Positions 1 through 6,742 of a stretch of DNA of 10,358 bases are shown piece after piece (the stretch's first letter is position 1; each line of letters starts with the position of its first letter). The stretch comes from a bacterium. GTDB taxonomy: Bacteria > Krumholzibacteriota > Krumholzibacteriia > LZORAL124-64-63. The position numbers and the translations under genes were made by a program. Location of the stretch: assembly GCA_030591105.1 (NCBI GenBank), contig JAUVBS010000037.1:1-10358 (forward strand). The letters are read 5' to 3'. The notes below the pieces were generated by a model. It saw nothing but the letters and a program-made list of their open reading frames with translations. It had not been told where the DNA came from and searched no databases.

Positions 1-121
1 ACCGACGGCCGGCACAGGCTTAGATATCGCGGCCTGGCAAAGGCAGGTGGGGATTTCGGGTTCACCGCTGCGGCCCCGGGCGTGGTCCTGAGGCGAAGGT
101 TGCTCGCGCGGGAATGTAAGA

Positions 122-137
122 GGCCCCCCGGGGGACC
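122..137 (-). terminator. Possible terminator after the RNase gene
   Basis: Four bases beyond the RNase stop codon, the minus strand reads GGTCCC-CCGG-GGGGCC, a 6-bp stem (one G-U pair) with a CCGG loop, followed by TCTTACATT. The tract is only moderately T-rich, so termination may be weak. Positions 1-121 beyond it hold no gene start, tRNA or clear promoter that I can support. Confidence 0.35.
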
Positions 138-141
138 TTCG

Positions 142-1716
142 TCAGCGCCGGCGCCCGCGGGGACGGCGACCGCGATCGCCGCTGCGGGCTTTGCGTTCGA
201 ACTCGGCGATCAGATCTTTTTCGGTCACCAGGCTGACGATACGGAACTGCTCGACATGCAACGTGGCGTCGTCGAGCACGTTGATCTCCAGATCGAAGGT
301 CTTGCTCAGATCGCGGAACTGCTCGGGGCGCTCCTGCAAGAGGTAGAGCGCGAGCATCGGGTTGGCCTGGATCTGTAGCCGCCGCTCCTTGGTCACGATG
401 GCGATCCGGTGCACCAGACGTTCGATGCGGTTGCAGGTCGTCTCCATGCTCAGCACGTTACCGCTGCCGGCGCAGTAGGGACACGGGTCGCTCAGCTGGC
501 TGAGCAGCGACGGGCGGACACGCTGCCGGCTCATCTCGACCAGACCGAGGCCGCTGATCTGGAACACCTTGTTCCGCGCACGGTCGCGTTTCAGATGCTG
601 ACGTAATTCGTTGTAGACCCGCTTTTTGTTCGCCTCGATCTCCATGTCGATGAAATCGATGACGATGATACCGCCCACGTCGCGTAACCGCAGCTGGCGC
701 GTCACCTCGCGCGCAGCCAGGAGGTTCGTCTGGAGAATCGTCTCCTCCTGATTGCGTCTGCCGGTGAAACGGCCGGTGTTCACATCGATGGTGACCAACG
801 CTTCGGTCGGCTCGATGATCAGATAGCCGCCTTTCTTCATCCAGACCCGTTTATCCAGGCTCTTCTTGATCTCCGGTTCAATCTCGTAGTGATCGAATAT
901 CGGCAGATCGCCGCGGTAGAGCTTGATGCGATCCTTCAGCTCGGGGGCAAAGATACGAACGTAGTTCTGCAGCTGTTTGAAGTCTTCCTTGTCGTCGATC
1001 ACCAGCTCGTCGACGTCGTCCTTGAAGATGTCGCGGATCAAACCGACGACCATGCCGACGTCTTCGTGGACCAACGACGGCGCGCTACACTCCTTACTAT
1101 TCTTCTGGATCTTGTCGATCAAATCGGCGAGGTAATGGATGTCCTGCTTGACGGCGTCCTCGCTGGCACCGGACGCTGCGGTGCGGATGATGAACGCGCC
1201 CTGGTCGGGACGATGCACCTGCACCGTCTGCTTCAGACGCACGCGCTCGCGGCGGTCATCGATCTTGCGTGAGACGCCGATATGGCGGCCTTTGGGCATC
1301 ATCACCAGGAAACGCCCGGGCAAGCTCAAATCCGCGGTCAAGCGCGGTCCCTTGGTGCTGATCGGCTCCTTGGTTACCTGGACGAGGATCTCGTCGCCGG
1401 CCTTCAATACGGTGCCGATGTCCGGGACCCTGAGCCCGCGACCACGGCCACGACCGCCGCCACCGTTCTCCTCCATCTCTTCGGTCCCCGCGTGAACGAG
1501 GTCCGAAGCGTGCAGAAACCCGGCTTTATCCATACCCAGCTCGACAAAAGCGGCCTGCAGGCCGGGTTTGACGGAGCTGACCTTGCCCATGTAGATATTA
1601 CCCACGATCCGACGTGCATCCGCACGCTCGACCAGCATTTCCATCAGTTCGCGATCCTCGAGGATCGCGATACGGATCTCGTGGGCCGATGAGTTGATTA
1701 CGATGTCCTTGCGCAT
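142..1716 (-). CDS. rng: Ribonuclease E/G family endoribonuclease (RNase G-like)
   Basis: This is a 524-residue cytoplasmic endoribonuclease of the RNase E/G family, which cuts single-stranded RNA in rRNA maturation and mRNA decay. An N-terminal S1 RNA-binding domain covers about residues 35-130 (IVGNIYMGKV, GLQAAFVELG). The catalytic DNase I-like subdomain carries the two Mg-binding aspartates, D311 in TIDVNTG and D354 in IVIDFID. The zinc-link CPYC has C412 and C415. The spacings of 43 and 58 residues match E. coli RNase E D303, D346 and C404. The length fits RNase G, without the long degradosome scaffold of RNase E. Two oddities are a Gly/Arg run at residues 85-94 inside the S1 domain and a very basic tail, RGRRPRGRRR. 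The ATG start has a purine-rich GGCAGGGAG close upstream. The gene follows the radical SAM gene by 21 bases and is probably cotranscribed with it. Family assignment is secure; G versus E naming is less so. Confidence 0.95.
   Translation of the reverse strand: MRKDIVINSSAHEIRIAILEDRELMEMLVERADARRIVGNIYMGKVSSVKPGLQAAFVELGMDKAGFLHASDLVHAGTEEMEENGGGGRGRGRGLRVPDIGTVLKAGDEILVQVTKEPISTKGPRLTADLSLPGRFLVMMPKGRHIGVSRKIDDRRERVRLKQTVQVHRPDQGAFIIRTAASGASEDAVKQDIHYLADLIDKIQKNSKECSAPSLVHEDVGMVVGLIRDIFKDDVDELVIDDKEDFKQLQNYVRIFAPELKDRIKLYRGDLPIFDHYEIEPEIKKSLDKRVWMKKGGYLIIEPTEALVTIDVNTGRFTGRRNQEETILQTNLLAAREVTRQLRLRDVGGIIVIDFIDMEIEANKKRVYNELRQHLKRDRARNKVFQISGLGLVEMSRQRVRPSLLSQLSDPCPYCAGSGNVLSMETTCNRIERLVHRIAIVTKERRLQIQANPMLALYLLQERPEQFRDLSKTFDLEINVLDDATLHVEQFRIVSLVTEKDLIAEFERKARSGDRGRRPRGRRR
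1649..1670. repeat. Perfect 22-bp palindrome inside the 5' end of the RNase gene
   Basis: The half-site TCGCGATCCTC is followed directly by its exact reverse complement GAGGATCGCGA. In RNA this folds into a 9-bp stem with a UCGA tetraloop, about 47-68 bases into the RNase coding region, over codons for IAILEDRE. The repeat ends sharply because the next base pair does not match. It could be an RNA hairpin affecting expression or self-cleavage of the RNase message, a binding site for a dimeric protein, or chance constrained by the conserved protein. Confidence 0.6.
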
Positions 1717-1737
1717 ACTCCCTGCCGATGACGCCGG

Positions 1738-4518
1738 CTACGCGTTGATCCGCTTGCGCAGCCAGTAGCGCCTGGCAATTTCACCTACTTCCTCCAGGGG
1801 AGTGCGCCAGCGTCCACCCGCGTCCCGGCCGAACAGACCCGTGCGTACAATGTGGCACAGGCGCGGCTCGGGCAGCGAATCGCCGAAAAGGCAGGCTAAA
1901 AAGCCGTGGACAGGCAGGCTGACACCCGCCGCACTGCGTAGCAAACTCACACGCAGGACCGCGGCGCCATCCCCGTCGTCGGATACCTCAGTTGTCACGG
2001 TCAAGCCGCCGATCGGGACCAGCGGCCTGACATCTATCTCCACGTCCCGCTTGGAACGCTGCCGCAGGTAGATCCATTCCCGGCTGGCCAGGAATTTCTC
2101 CACCGCGGATTCGATCGTCTCTACATCGGGTCCGCCGTCGTGCGGCGGCGGTAGCGTGACCCGGTAGTCCTGGCGCTCGGTACCCTGATCGATGGACCGC
2201 GGCACCGTCGCACCCATGAGCAGCGAACGGTGTAACTGAACATCCGGCTGCAGCTCTGCAGCGAATCGGTTCAGCCAGTCCGGCAATTCTGATTCGAGCG
2301 CAACATCGAAATACTCGCACTCACCGCCGACACCAACTGGCAGCGGTGGGCCGAACTTCATTAACGGATGGGGATGATAGCCCTTACTGTAGGCCGCCGG
2401 CAAGTCGGAACGCAGCAGCGCGAGCTGAAGCAAGCGCTGGAAGTCGAGGTGACCGAGGAAGATCGCGTCCCCCGTCTTGGCGAACTCGATCCGGTACCAG
2501 CACTTGTCTGACGCCTGCTGACGCCAGATGCGCCACCGGCGCTCGCTGTCCGACCGCGACGGCGCGACGGCGTCGCCCGGTCTGGAATCGCGACGGCCTT
2601 TGCTCGCTACCGCCACCGGACCTTTATGCTCGAGCTGCCCTCCGGCAGCGCCCGGTACCCCGTGGGCGAATACGTGGTCGATACCGTCGCCGCAAGCGGC
2701 GCAATCGAAACAAGCTGAAGTCAGGCGGCAATCGGGGAGCGTCACACCCGCGGCTGCCTGTCGCCACTCTCCGGCCAGGAACTCCCTGCTGACCGGCGCC
2801 GCGATGCTGTCCCACGGCAGCGGCGCCTCCGGATCACGCGGAGTGAGGTAGTCGTCCGGATCGATACCCTCTTCGGTGATCGCCTGCTGCCAGATCGCGA
2901 AATTGAAATGCTCGGTCCAGCCGTCGAAGCGCGCGCCGAGTCGCCAGGCACGCATGACCGCTCGCCCCAGCGCTTCGTCACCGAGCCCGAGCAGCGCTTC
3001 GAGGAACGACACCGCGGGCTCACGCAGGCCGAGTTTCACTTTCCAGCGGCGCAGTCGTTTCGCGACGTAGCCGTTGCGTCGCGCGATCTCGGCGCGTGAA
3101 ATCTGACCGGCCCACTGGAACGGCGTGTGCGCCTTGGGCGCGAACGGCGAGACCGAGACGTGGACCTGAGCGCCTCCCCGTGGCGCCAGCGCGACGACCC
3201 GACCGACCAACGCCACCAACCCATCGAGGTCGGCGTCGGTCTCGGTCGGCAAACCGATCATGAAATACAGCTTGACGTGCTTGACCCCCGCGCCGAACGC
3301 GGTCGCGACCGCAGTCACGATGTCCTGCTCGTCTATCTGCTTGTTGATCACGTCGCGCAACCGTTGACTGCCCGCCTCCGGCGCGAACGTGAAACTGGCC
3401 GGTCGCTCCCGGCCGACACGTTCATAGACGCTGCTGTCGATCGCATCGACACGCAAGCTCGGCAGCACCACGTTCGTCCGCGTACCGGCGAGCTGCTCCT
3501 GGATACCGCTGATCGCCGGTGCCAGACCGCTGTAATCGGAAGTCGAGAGCGACAGCAGGTTCACCTCACGCTGCCCCGAAAGCTGGACCCCGGTATCCGC
3601 CGCCGCGACGACGGCGGCGACATCGCGCTCGCGCACCGGGCGGGTGATCATCCCGGCCTGGCAGAAACGGCAGCCGCGCACACAGCCACGCATCACCTCC
3701 ACCGCGATCCGGTCGTGCACCGGTTCGGTCACCGGCACCAGGGGCGACGGCGGCTGGTACGCGTTCAGATCGGCCACGACACGGGTGGTAATCGGCTCGC
3801 GCACGCCTGGATGCCAGACGCCGGGAAGCCCGTGCACACGGTCCAGCAACTCGGTACGGGCAAGACCGGCACTCTTGCCCGCGGCCACGGCCGCAGCCAG
3901 GTCGCAAACCGCCTCTTCGCCGTCGCCGATCAACATCGCATCGCAGACCGCACCCATCACGGTCGGGTTGAAGGTACAGGAACCTCCGGCGACGACGAGC
4001 GGATCGCCATCGCCACGATCTTTGGCGAGCAACGGTATACCGGCCAGATCGAGCATGGTCAGGACGTTGGTGTAGGTCAGTTCATACCCGAGCGAAAAGC
4101 CTAGCACATCGAACTGGCCCGCCGCTCGCCGCGATTCGAGTGCAAAGAGCGGCAGGCGGTGCTGTCGCAACATCGCCTCCATGTCGGGCCAGACGGCAAA
4201 CGCGAGATCGGCGTAAACACCGGCCTGCTCGTTGAGCCGACTGTAGAGGATGCGCAAGCCGAGGTGAGAGGTGCCCACCTCGTAAGCGTCGGGGAACGTG
4301 AGCAGGATGTTCACTCGCTCATCGCTCCAGTCGTCACGTACAGCACCCAGCTCGCCGCCGATGTAACGGGCAGGGCGGGTCACCAGCGGCAACACCTTGG
4401 TGGTCAGGGTCCGGCTCAACTGCTGCGGGTCAGCGAAGCGGGGATCGGGGCGGTAGCGAGCCCCCGGTTGGTTGGCGTTCAGGTTGGTGTTCAGGTTGGT
4501 GTTCAGGTCGGCGTCCAC
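1738..4518 (-). CDS. B12-binding-like radical SAM protein fused to a DUF2344 domain (TIGR03960/TIGR03936 type)
   Basis: This 926-residue protein belongs to an uncharacterised radical SAM group commonly found beside RNase E/G; its substrate is unknown. Residues about 40-230 form a cobalamin-binding-like domain (RYIGGELGAV, PDAYEVGTSHLGL). The radical SAM core spans about 265-480, with the 4Fe-4S motif CVRGCRFC (C279, C283, C286) and downstream IGLPTET at 421-427. A second cysteine cluster (C597, C603, C606, C609) lies before a low-complexity linker. From about 673 to the end is a DUF2344-type domain (YRIEFAKTGDAIFLGHLD, AYSKGYHPHP). In many bacteria these are two adjacent genes; here they are one. 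The start is a GTG with GAGG eight bases upstream, and no in-frame ATG occurs near the N-terminus. The first 16 or so residues are an Asn/Leu/Thr repeat encoded by tandem DNA repeats, and the conserved part begins near residue 33. The family call is strong, the reaction unknown. Confidence 0.93.
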   Translation of the reverse strand: MDADLNTNLNTNLNANQPGARYRPDPRFADPQQLSRTLTTKVLPLVTRPARYIGGELGAVRDDWSDERVNILLTFPDAYEVGTSHLGLRILYSRLNEQAGVYADLAFAVWPDMEAMLRQHRLPLFALESRRAAGQFDVLGFSLGYELTYTNVLTMLDLAGIPLLAKDRGDGDPLVVAGGSCTFNPTVMGAVCDAMLIGDGEEAVCDLAAAVAAGKSAGLARTELLDRVHGLPGVWHPGVREPITTRVVADLNAYQPPSPLVPVTEPVHDRIAVEVMRGCVRGCRFCQAGMITRPVRERDVAAVVAAADTGVQLSGQREVNLLSLSTSDYSGLAPAISGIQEQLAGTRTNVVLPSLRVDAIDSSVYERVGRERPASFTFAPEAGSQRLRDVINKQIDEQDIVTAVATAFGAGVKHVKLYFMIGLPTETDADLDGLVALVGRVVALAPRGGAQVHVSVSPFAPKAHTPFQWAGQISRAEIARRNGYVAKRLRRWKVKLGLREPAVSFLEALLGLGDEALGRAVMRAWRLGARFDGWTEHFNFAIWQQAITEEGIDPDDYLTPRDPEAPLPWDSIAAPVSREFLAGEWRQAAAGVTLPDCRLTSACFDCAACGDGIDHVFAHGVPGAAGGQLEHKGPVAVASKGRRDSRPGDAVAPSRSDSERRWRIWRQQASDKCWYRIEFAKTGDAIFLGHLDFQRLLQLALLRSDLPAAYSKGYHPHPLMKFGPPLPVGVGGECEYFDVALESELPDWLNRFAAELQPDVQLHRSLLMGATVPRSIDQGTERQDYRVTLPPPHDGGPDVETIESAVEKFLASREWIYLRQRSKRDVEIDVRPLVPIGGLTVTTEVSDDGDGAAVLRVSLLRSAAGVSLPVHGFLACLFGDSLPEPRLCHIVRTGLFGRDAGGRWRTPLEEVGEIARRYWLRKRINA

Positions 4519-4531
4519 GTCGGCGTCCTCG
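4472..4531. repeat. Tandem 12-bp repeat spanning the radical SAM start codon
   Basis: Five head-to-tail 12-base units run through the beginning of the radical SAM gene. On the plus strand three are close copies (TTGGCGTTCAGG, then TTGGTGTTCAGG twice) and two are degenerate (TCGGCGTCCACG, TCGGCGTCCTCG). Read on the minus strand they encode the NTNL/DADL pattern at the protein N-terminus. The degenerate units also contain the GTG start codon and its GAGG ribosome-binding site. Because the unit is a multiple of three, copy-number change would lengthen or shorten the N-terminus without a frameshift. Confidence 0.8.
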
Positions 4532-4565
4532 GACTCTAGCCCGGTGTACTCATGACTAGTCCGGG

Positions 4566-6026
4566 TTAAGCTGGATCCAGGCGCTCTTCGTCGGCGGAAT
4601 CGGATCCCGCGTCGAGAGCTTCGCCCTCTGCGTGTCGGTCGAAGACGTCTTTATCGAGACCGTCGTCGAAGGCGACCGGGTAGGCGCCAGTGAAACAGGC
4701 AGCGCAATGACGATCACCCTCGCCCACGGCCTCGAGCAGACCGTCGAGCGACAGGTAGTGCAGGGAGTCGACCCGCAAATAGGTAGCGATCTCTTCGACA
4801 GAGTGGCTCGAAGCGATCAACTCCTGGCGCACCGGCGTATCGATACCGTAATAGCAAGGATTCGTCACCGGCGGCGACGCGATACGCAGATGAACCTGGG
4901 CGGCACCGGCCTGGCGCAAGATCTTCACCAGTTTGCGCATGGTGGTCCCACGGACGATCGAATCGTCGATGACGACGATCCGCTTGCCGGCTACCCGTTC
5001 GGCCACCGGATTGAATTTAATGCGCACCGACATATCCCGCACCTTCTGAGCCGGTGATATGAAGGTACGCCCCACGTAATGGTTGCGGATCAGCGCCAAC
5101 TCGAACGGAATCTGGGTAGCGTTGGCATACCCCAGAGCTGCGGTGTTACTCGAGTCGGGCACGGCGACGACCAGATCCGCCACCGCGGGGGCCTCACGGC
5201 CGAGGATTTCGCCCATGCGGCGACGCGCCACCTCGACGTTACGGCCGAAGATGATGCTGTCCGGACGGGAGAAGTAGACGTGTTCGAAGACGCACCGCTG
5301 CTCGCGTTCAGCCGGCGCGATGCGGCGACTGGTCAGCTCCCCGTCGCCGACGATCACCAGTTCGCCCGGTTCGATGTCGCGCAGGTAGCTCGCGCCGATG
5401 ATGTCGAAGGCGCAACTTTCCGACGCCACGACGTAGCTGTCCTGGTAGCGGCCGAGGCAGAGGGGCCGGAAGCCGAGCGGGTCGCGCGCCGCGATCAGAC
5501 GATCGCGGGTCAGCACCACCAGGCTGTAAGCCCCGCGCACCAGCGGTAGTGCCGTCAGCAGCGCCTCCTCGACCGTCTCGGCCATGCTGCGGGCGACCAG
5601 ATGCAGGATGACCTCGCTGTCGCTGGTCGTGCTGAAGATCGAACCCTCCATCTCCATCCGGCGGCGCAGTGCCGGCGCATTGACCAGGTTGCCGTTGTGC
5701 GCCAGGCTGATCGTACCCTTGTGCGAGGTCACCTGGATCGGCTGGGCGTTGATGATGTTGCTTGAACCAGACGTGCTATAGCGCACGTGACCGATGGCAT
5801 ACTGGCCGGTCAACGTGCGCAGAAGCGACTCGTCGAAGACATCGGCGACGAGTCCCATCCGCTTGTGCGTGTAGACCCGGTGGCCGTCAGCCACCGTGAT
5901 ACCGGCGCTCTCCTGGCCCCGGTGCTGTAGTGCGTGCAAGGCTAGACTCGCCAGCTCGGCGGCTGCCTTGACCCCGGCGATGCCCACCACACCGCACTCA
6001 TCTCGCCAGTGTCGTTCGCGGATCAT
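4566..6026 (-). CDS. purF: Amidophosphoribosyltransferase (glutamine PRPP amidotransferase)
   Basis: PurF catalyses the first committed step of purine synthesis, moving ammonia from glutamine onto PRPP to give 5-phosphoribosylamine in the cytoplasm. The N-terminal Ntn-hydrolase glutaminase domain has the nucleophile C11 in DECGVVGI, with RDPLGFRPL at 181-189. The phosphoribosyltransferase domain carries the PRPP loop VVIDDSIVRGTT at 351-362. Four cysteines (C245, C391, C441, C444) align with the 4Fe-4S ligands of Bacillus subtilis PurF, so this is the iron-sulfur, propeptide-processed type; residues 1-10 would be removed to expose C11. I chose the ATG at 6026 because it leaves a ten-residue propeptide and has GGAGAGG five bases upstream. 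An in-frame GTG at 6095 would add 23 Arg-rich residues unlike the family and would cover a structured leader. The product is 486 residues, with an acidic tail. It lies 88 bases after ORF195 and 47 before the radical SAM gene. Confidence 0.96.
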   Translation of the reverse strand: MIRERHWRDECGVVGIAGVKAAAELASLALHALQHRGQESAGITVADGHRVYTHKRMGLVADVFDESLLRTLTGQYAIGHVRYSTSGSSNIINAQPIQVTSHKGTISLAHNGNLVNAPALRRRMEMEGSIFSTTSDSEVILHLVARSMAETVEEALLTALPLVRGAYSLVVLTRDRLIAARDPLGFRPLCLGRYQDSYVVASESCAFDIIGASYLRDIEPGELVIVGDGELTSRRIAPAEREQRCVFEHVYFSRPDSIIFGRNVEVARRRMGEILGREAPAVADLVVAVPDSSNTAALGYANATQIPFELALIRNHYVGRTFISPAQKVRDMSVRIKFNPVAERVAGKRIVVIDDSIVRGTTMRKLVKILRQAGAAQVHLRIASPPVTNPCYYGIDTPVRQELIASSHSVEEIATYLRVDSLHYLSLDGLLEAVGEGDRHCAACFTGAYPVAFDDGLDKDVFDRHAEGEALDAGSDSADEERLDPA

Positions 6027-6030
6027 CGTG

Positions 6031-6101
6031 ACCTCTCCATCTCGTTGGCACCGTGCAGGCACGGACTGCCGGCGCCGTACAGACACCTCACGCACGGTGT
6101 C
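6031..6101 (-). promoter_or_regulatory. Candidate structured leader upstream of purF
   Basis: The gap between ORF195 and purF contains two perfect hairpins, read on the minus strand. The first pairs GACACC with GGTGTC (6101-6096 with 6087-6082) around an 8-base loop. The second pairs CCGTG with CACGG (6064-6060 with 6055-6051) around CCTG. A perfect 8-bp competing helix joins CACCGTGC (6099-6092) to GCACGGTG (6056-6049) and cannot coexist with either hairpin. The GGAGAGG ribosome-binding site of purF lies at 6037-6031, just after the second hairpin. There is no U-run, so a translational switch or processing site is more plausible than a terminator. It matches no riboswitch class I recognise. 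This comes from reading by eye, without an energy calculation. Confidence 0.35.
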
Positions 6102-6114
6102 GGTTCAATTCCTG

Positions 6115-6702
6115 TCAACGCGCGGCCGTCAGCCAGCTCTCCATGTGCGGGTTGACCAGCAGACCCACCTTACCGCTACGGGTAACGGCCAGCCGCTCGG
6201 CCAAAGCAGCCGCCTGCGCGCAGGCCGGCGCATCCGGAGCGCGGAGCACAAGCCGCCACAATACACCCGACAGCAAGTCTCGCTCCTGGCCGAGCGGCCA
6301 AGCGCAGATATCGACGGCGCGGCAATCGTCGGGCACCGGACCGCCGAGCAACTGGTCGTAGAGCGCCTCGGTCGGATTCGGCACGTCGCTCGTTACCGTT
6401 GCACCGGGCCAGTCCGCAGGCAGCTCGCAGCTCCCGCTGTCGGCTGCGGCGCGCCACTCCTCGCTGTCGGCTAGTTCGAAATGACCGTAGTGATGTTTGT
6501 TGGGATTGAAGTAGCGCCCGACCTCAAGCAGCTCGGCCACCGACACGCCGGACGCCTGGTTCCAAAACGTGTGGCACTCGCAGCGGTACAGAGCCGCCAG
6601 GGCGTCGCCACCCTCGAGGCGGTCGCGCATCACCCGTACCGCCGTGGCCGCGTGCAGATCCACACCCTTATGAACGGTCAACAGCGTCGTCTGCTTGCCC
6701 AT
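6115..6702 (-). CDS. Unrecognised 195-residue protein in the purine operon (ORF195)
   Basis: I do not recognise this protein. It has 195 residues, no signal peptide and no membrane segment. Its coding status is well supported: an ATG with GGAGAG five bases upstream, a tight position 40 bases after purLQ, and the same strand and order as its neighbours. Visible features are C41, C43 and H44 in RCECHTFW; the polar motif VGRYFNPNKHHYGHFEL at 61-77 with H70, H71 and H74; and further cysteines at 92, 127, 133 and 161. These Cys/His groups could bind metal, but that is not shown. The N-terminus (LLTVHKGVDLHAATAV) and C-terminus (WRLVLRA, a helix, KVGLLVN) each suggest a strand-helix-strand layout. 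That faintly recalls PurS, the subunit the neighbouring PurLQ should need and which is otherwise absent here. The resemblance is weak and the middle is far longer than in PurS, so it stays a hypothesis. A role in purine synthesis is inferred from context alone. Confidence 0.85.
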   Translation of the reverse strand: MGKQTTLLTVHKGVDLHAATAVRVMRDRLEGGDALAALYRCECHTFWNQASGVSVAELLEVGRYFNPNKHHYGHFELADSEEWRAAADSGSCELPADWPGATVTSDVPNPTEALYDQLLGGPVPDDCRAVDICAWPLGQERDLLSGVLWRLVLRAPDAPACAQAAALAERLAVTRSGKVGLLVNPHMESWLTAAR

Positions 6703-6717
6703 CTCATCTCTCCGTGA

Positions 6718-6736
6718 CGCGCCACTTCAGTGCGCG
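6718..6736 (-). other. Intercistronic hairpin between purLQ and ORF195
   Basis: On the minus strand, CGCGCAC pairs with GTG(G)CGCG around a TGAA loop, giving a 7-bp stem with one bulged base. It sits just after the purLQ stop codon and before the GGAGAG of ORF195. No U-run follows, so it is unlikely to end transcription. It may protect the 3' end of the purLQ message or tune translation of the next gene. The stem is short and could be chance. Confidence 0.3.
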
Positions 6737-6742
6737 GTTCAC

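Noticed and set aside
490..505. Hairpin GCTCAG-CTGG-CTGAGC within the RNase gene
   Set aside because: It is a six-base-pair stem inside conserved coding sequence, with nothing further to suggest function.
1551..1564. 14-bp palindrome in the RNase gene (CGGCCTGCAGGCCG)
   Set aside because: This length is expected about once by chance in a 10-kb GC-rich window, and it encodes the conserved GLQAA motif.
3127..4104. Long plus-strand reading frame of 325 codons opposite the radical SAM gene
   Set aside because: It lies wholly antisense to a well-recognised protein, has a His/Arg/Asp-rich composition typical of GC-rich shadow frames, and resembles no family I know.
4536..4553. Five-codon minus-strand reading frame (MSTPG) between purF and the radical SAM gene
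   Set aside because: It has no ribosome-binding site and is too short to distinguish from chance; no leader-peptide features are present.
4534..4569. CCCGG/CCGGG inverted repeat after purF as a terminator
   Set aside because: The stem is five base pairs with a loop of about 16 bases and no T-run follows, so it does not look like an intrinsic terminator.
6027..6095. purF translation start at the GTG at 6095
   Set aside because: It would put 23 Arg-rich residues before a standard ten-residue propeptide, whereas the ATG at 6026 has a strong ribosome-binding site and the expected distance to the catalytic cysteine.
6093..6117. A tRNA T-loop-like string (GGTTCAATTCC) near the end of ORF195
   Set aside because: The stem pairs poorly, and no acceptor, D or anticodon arms can be found at the right distances on either strand.
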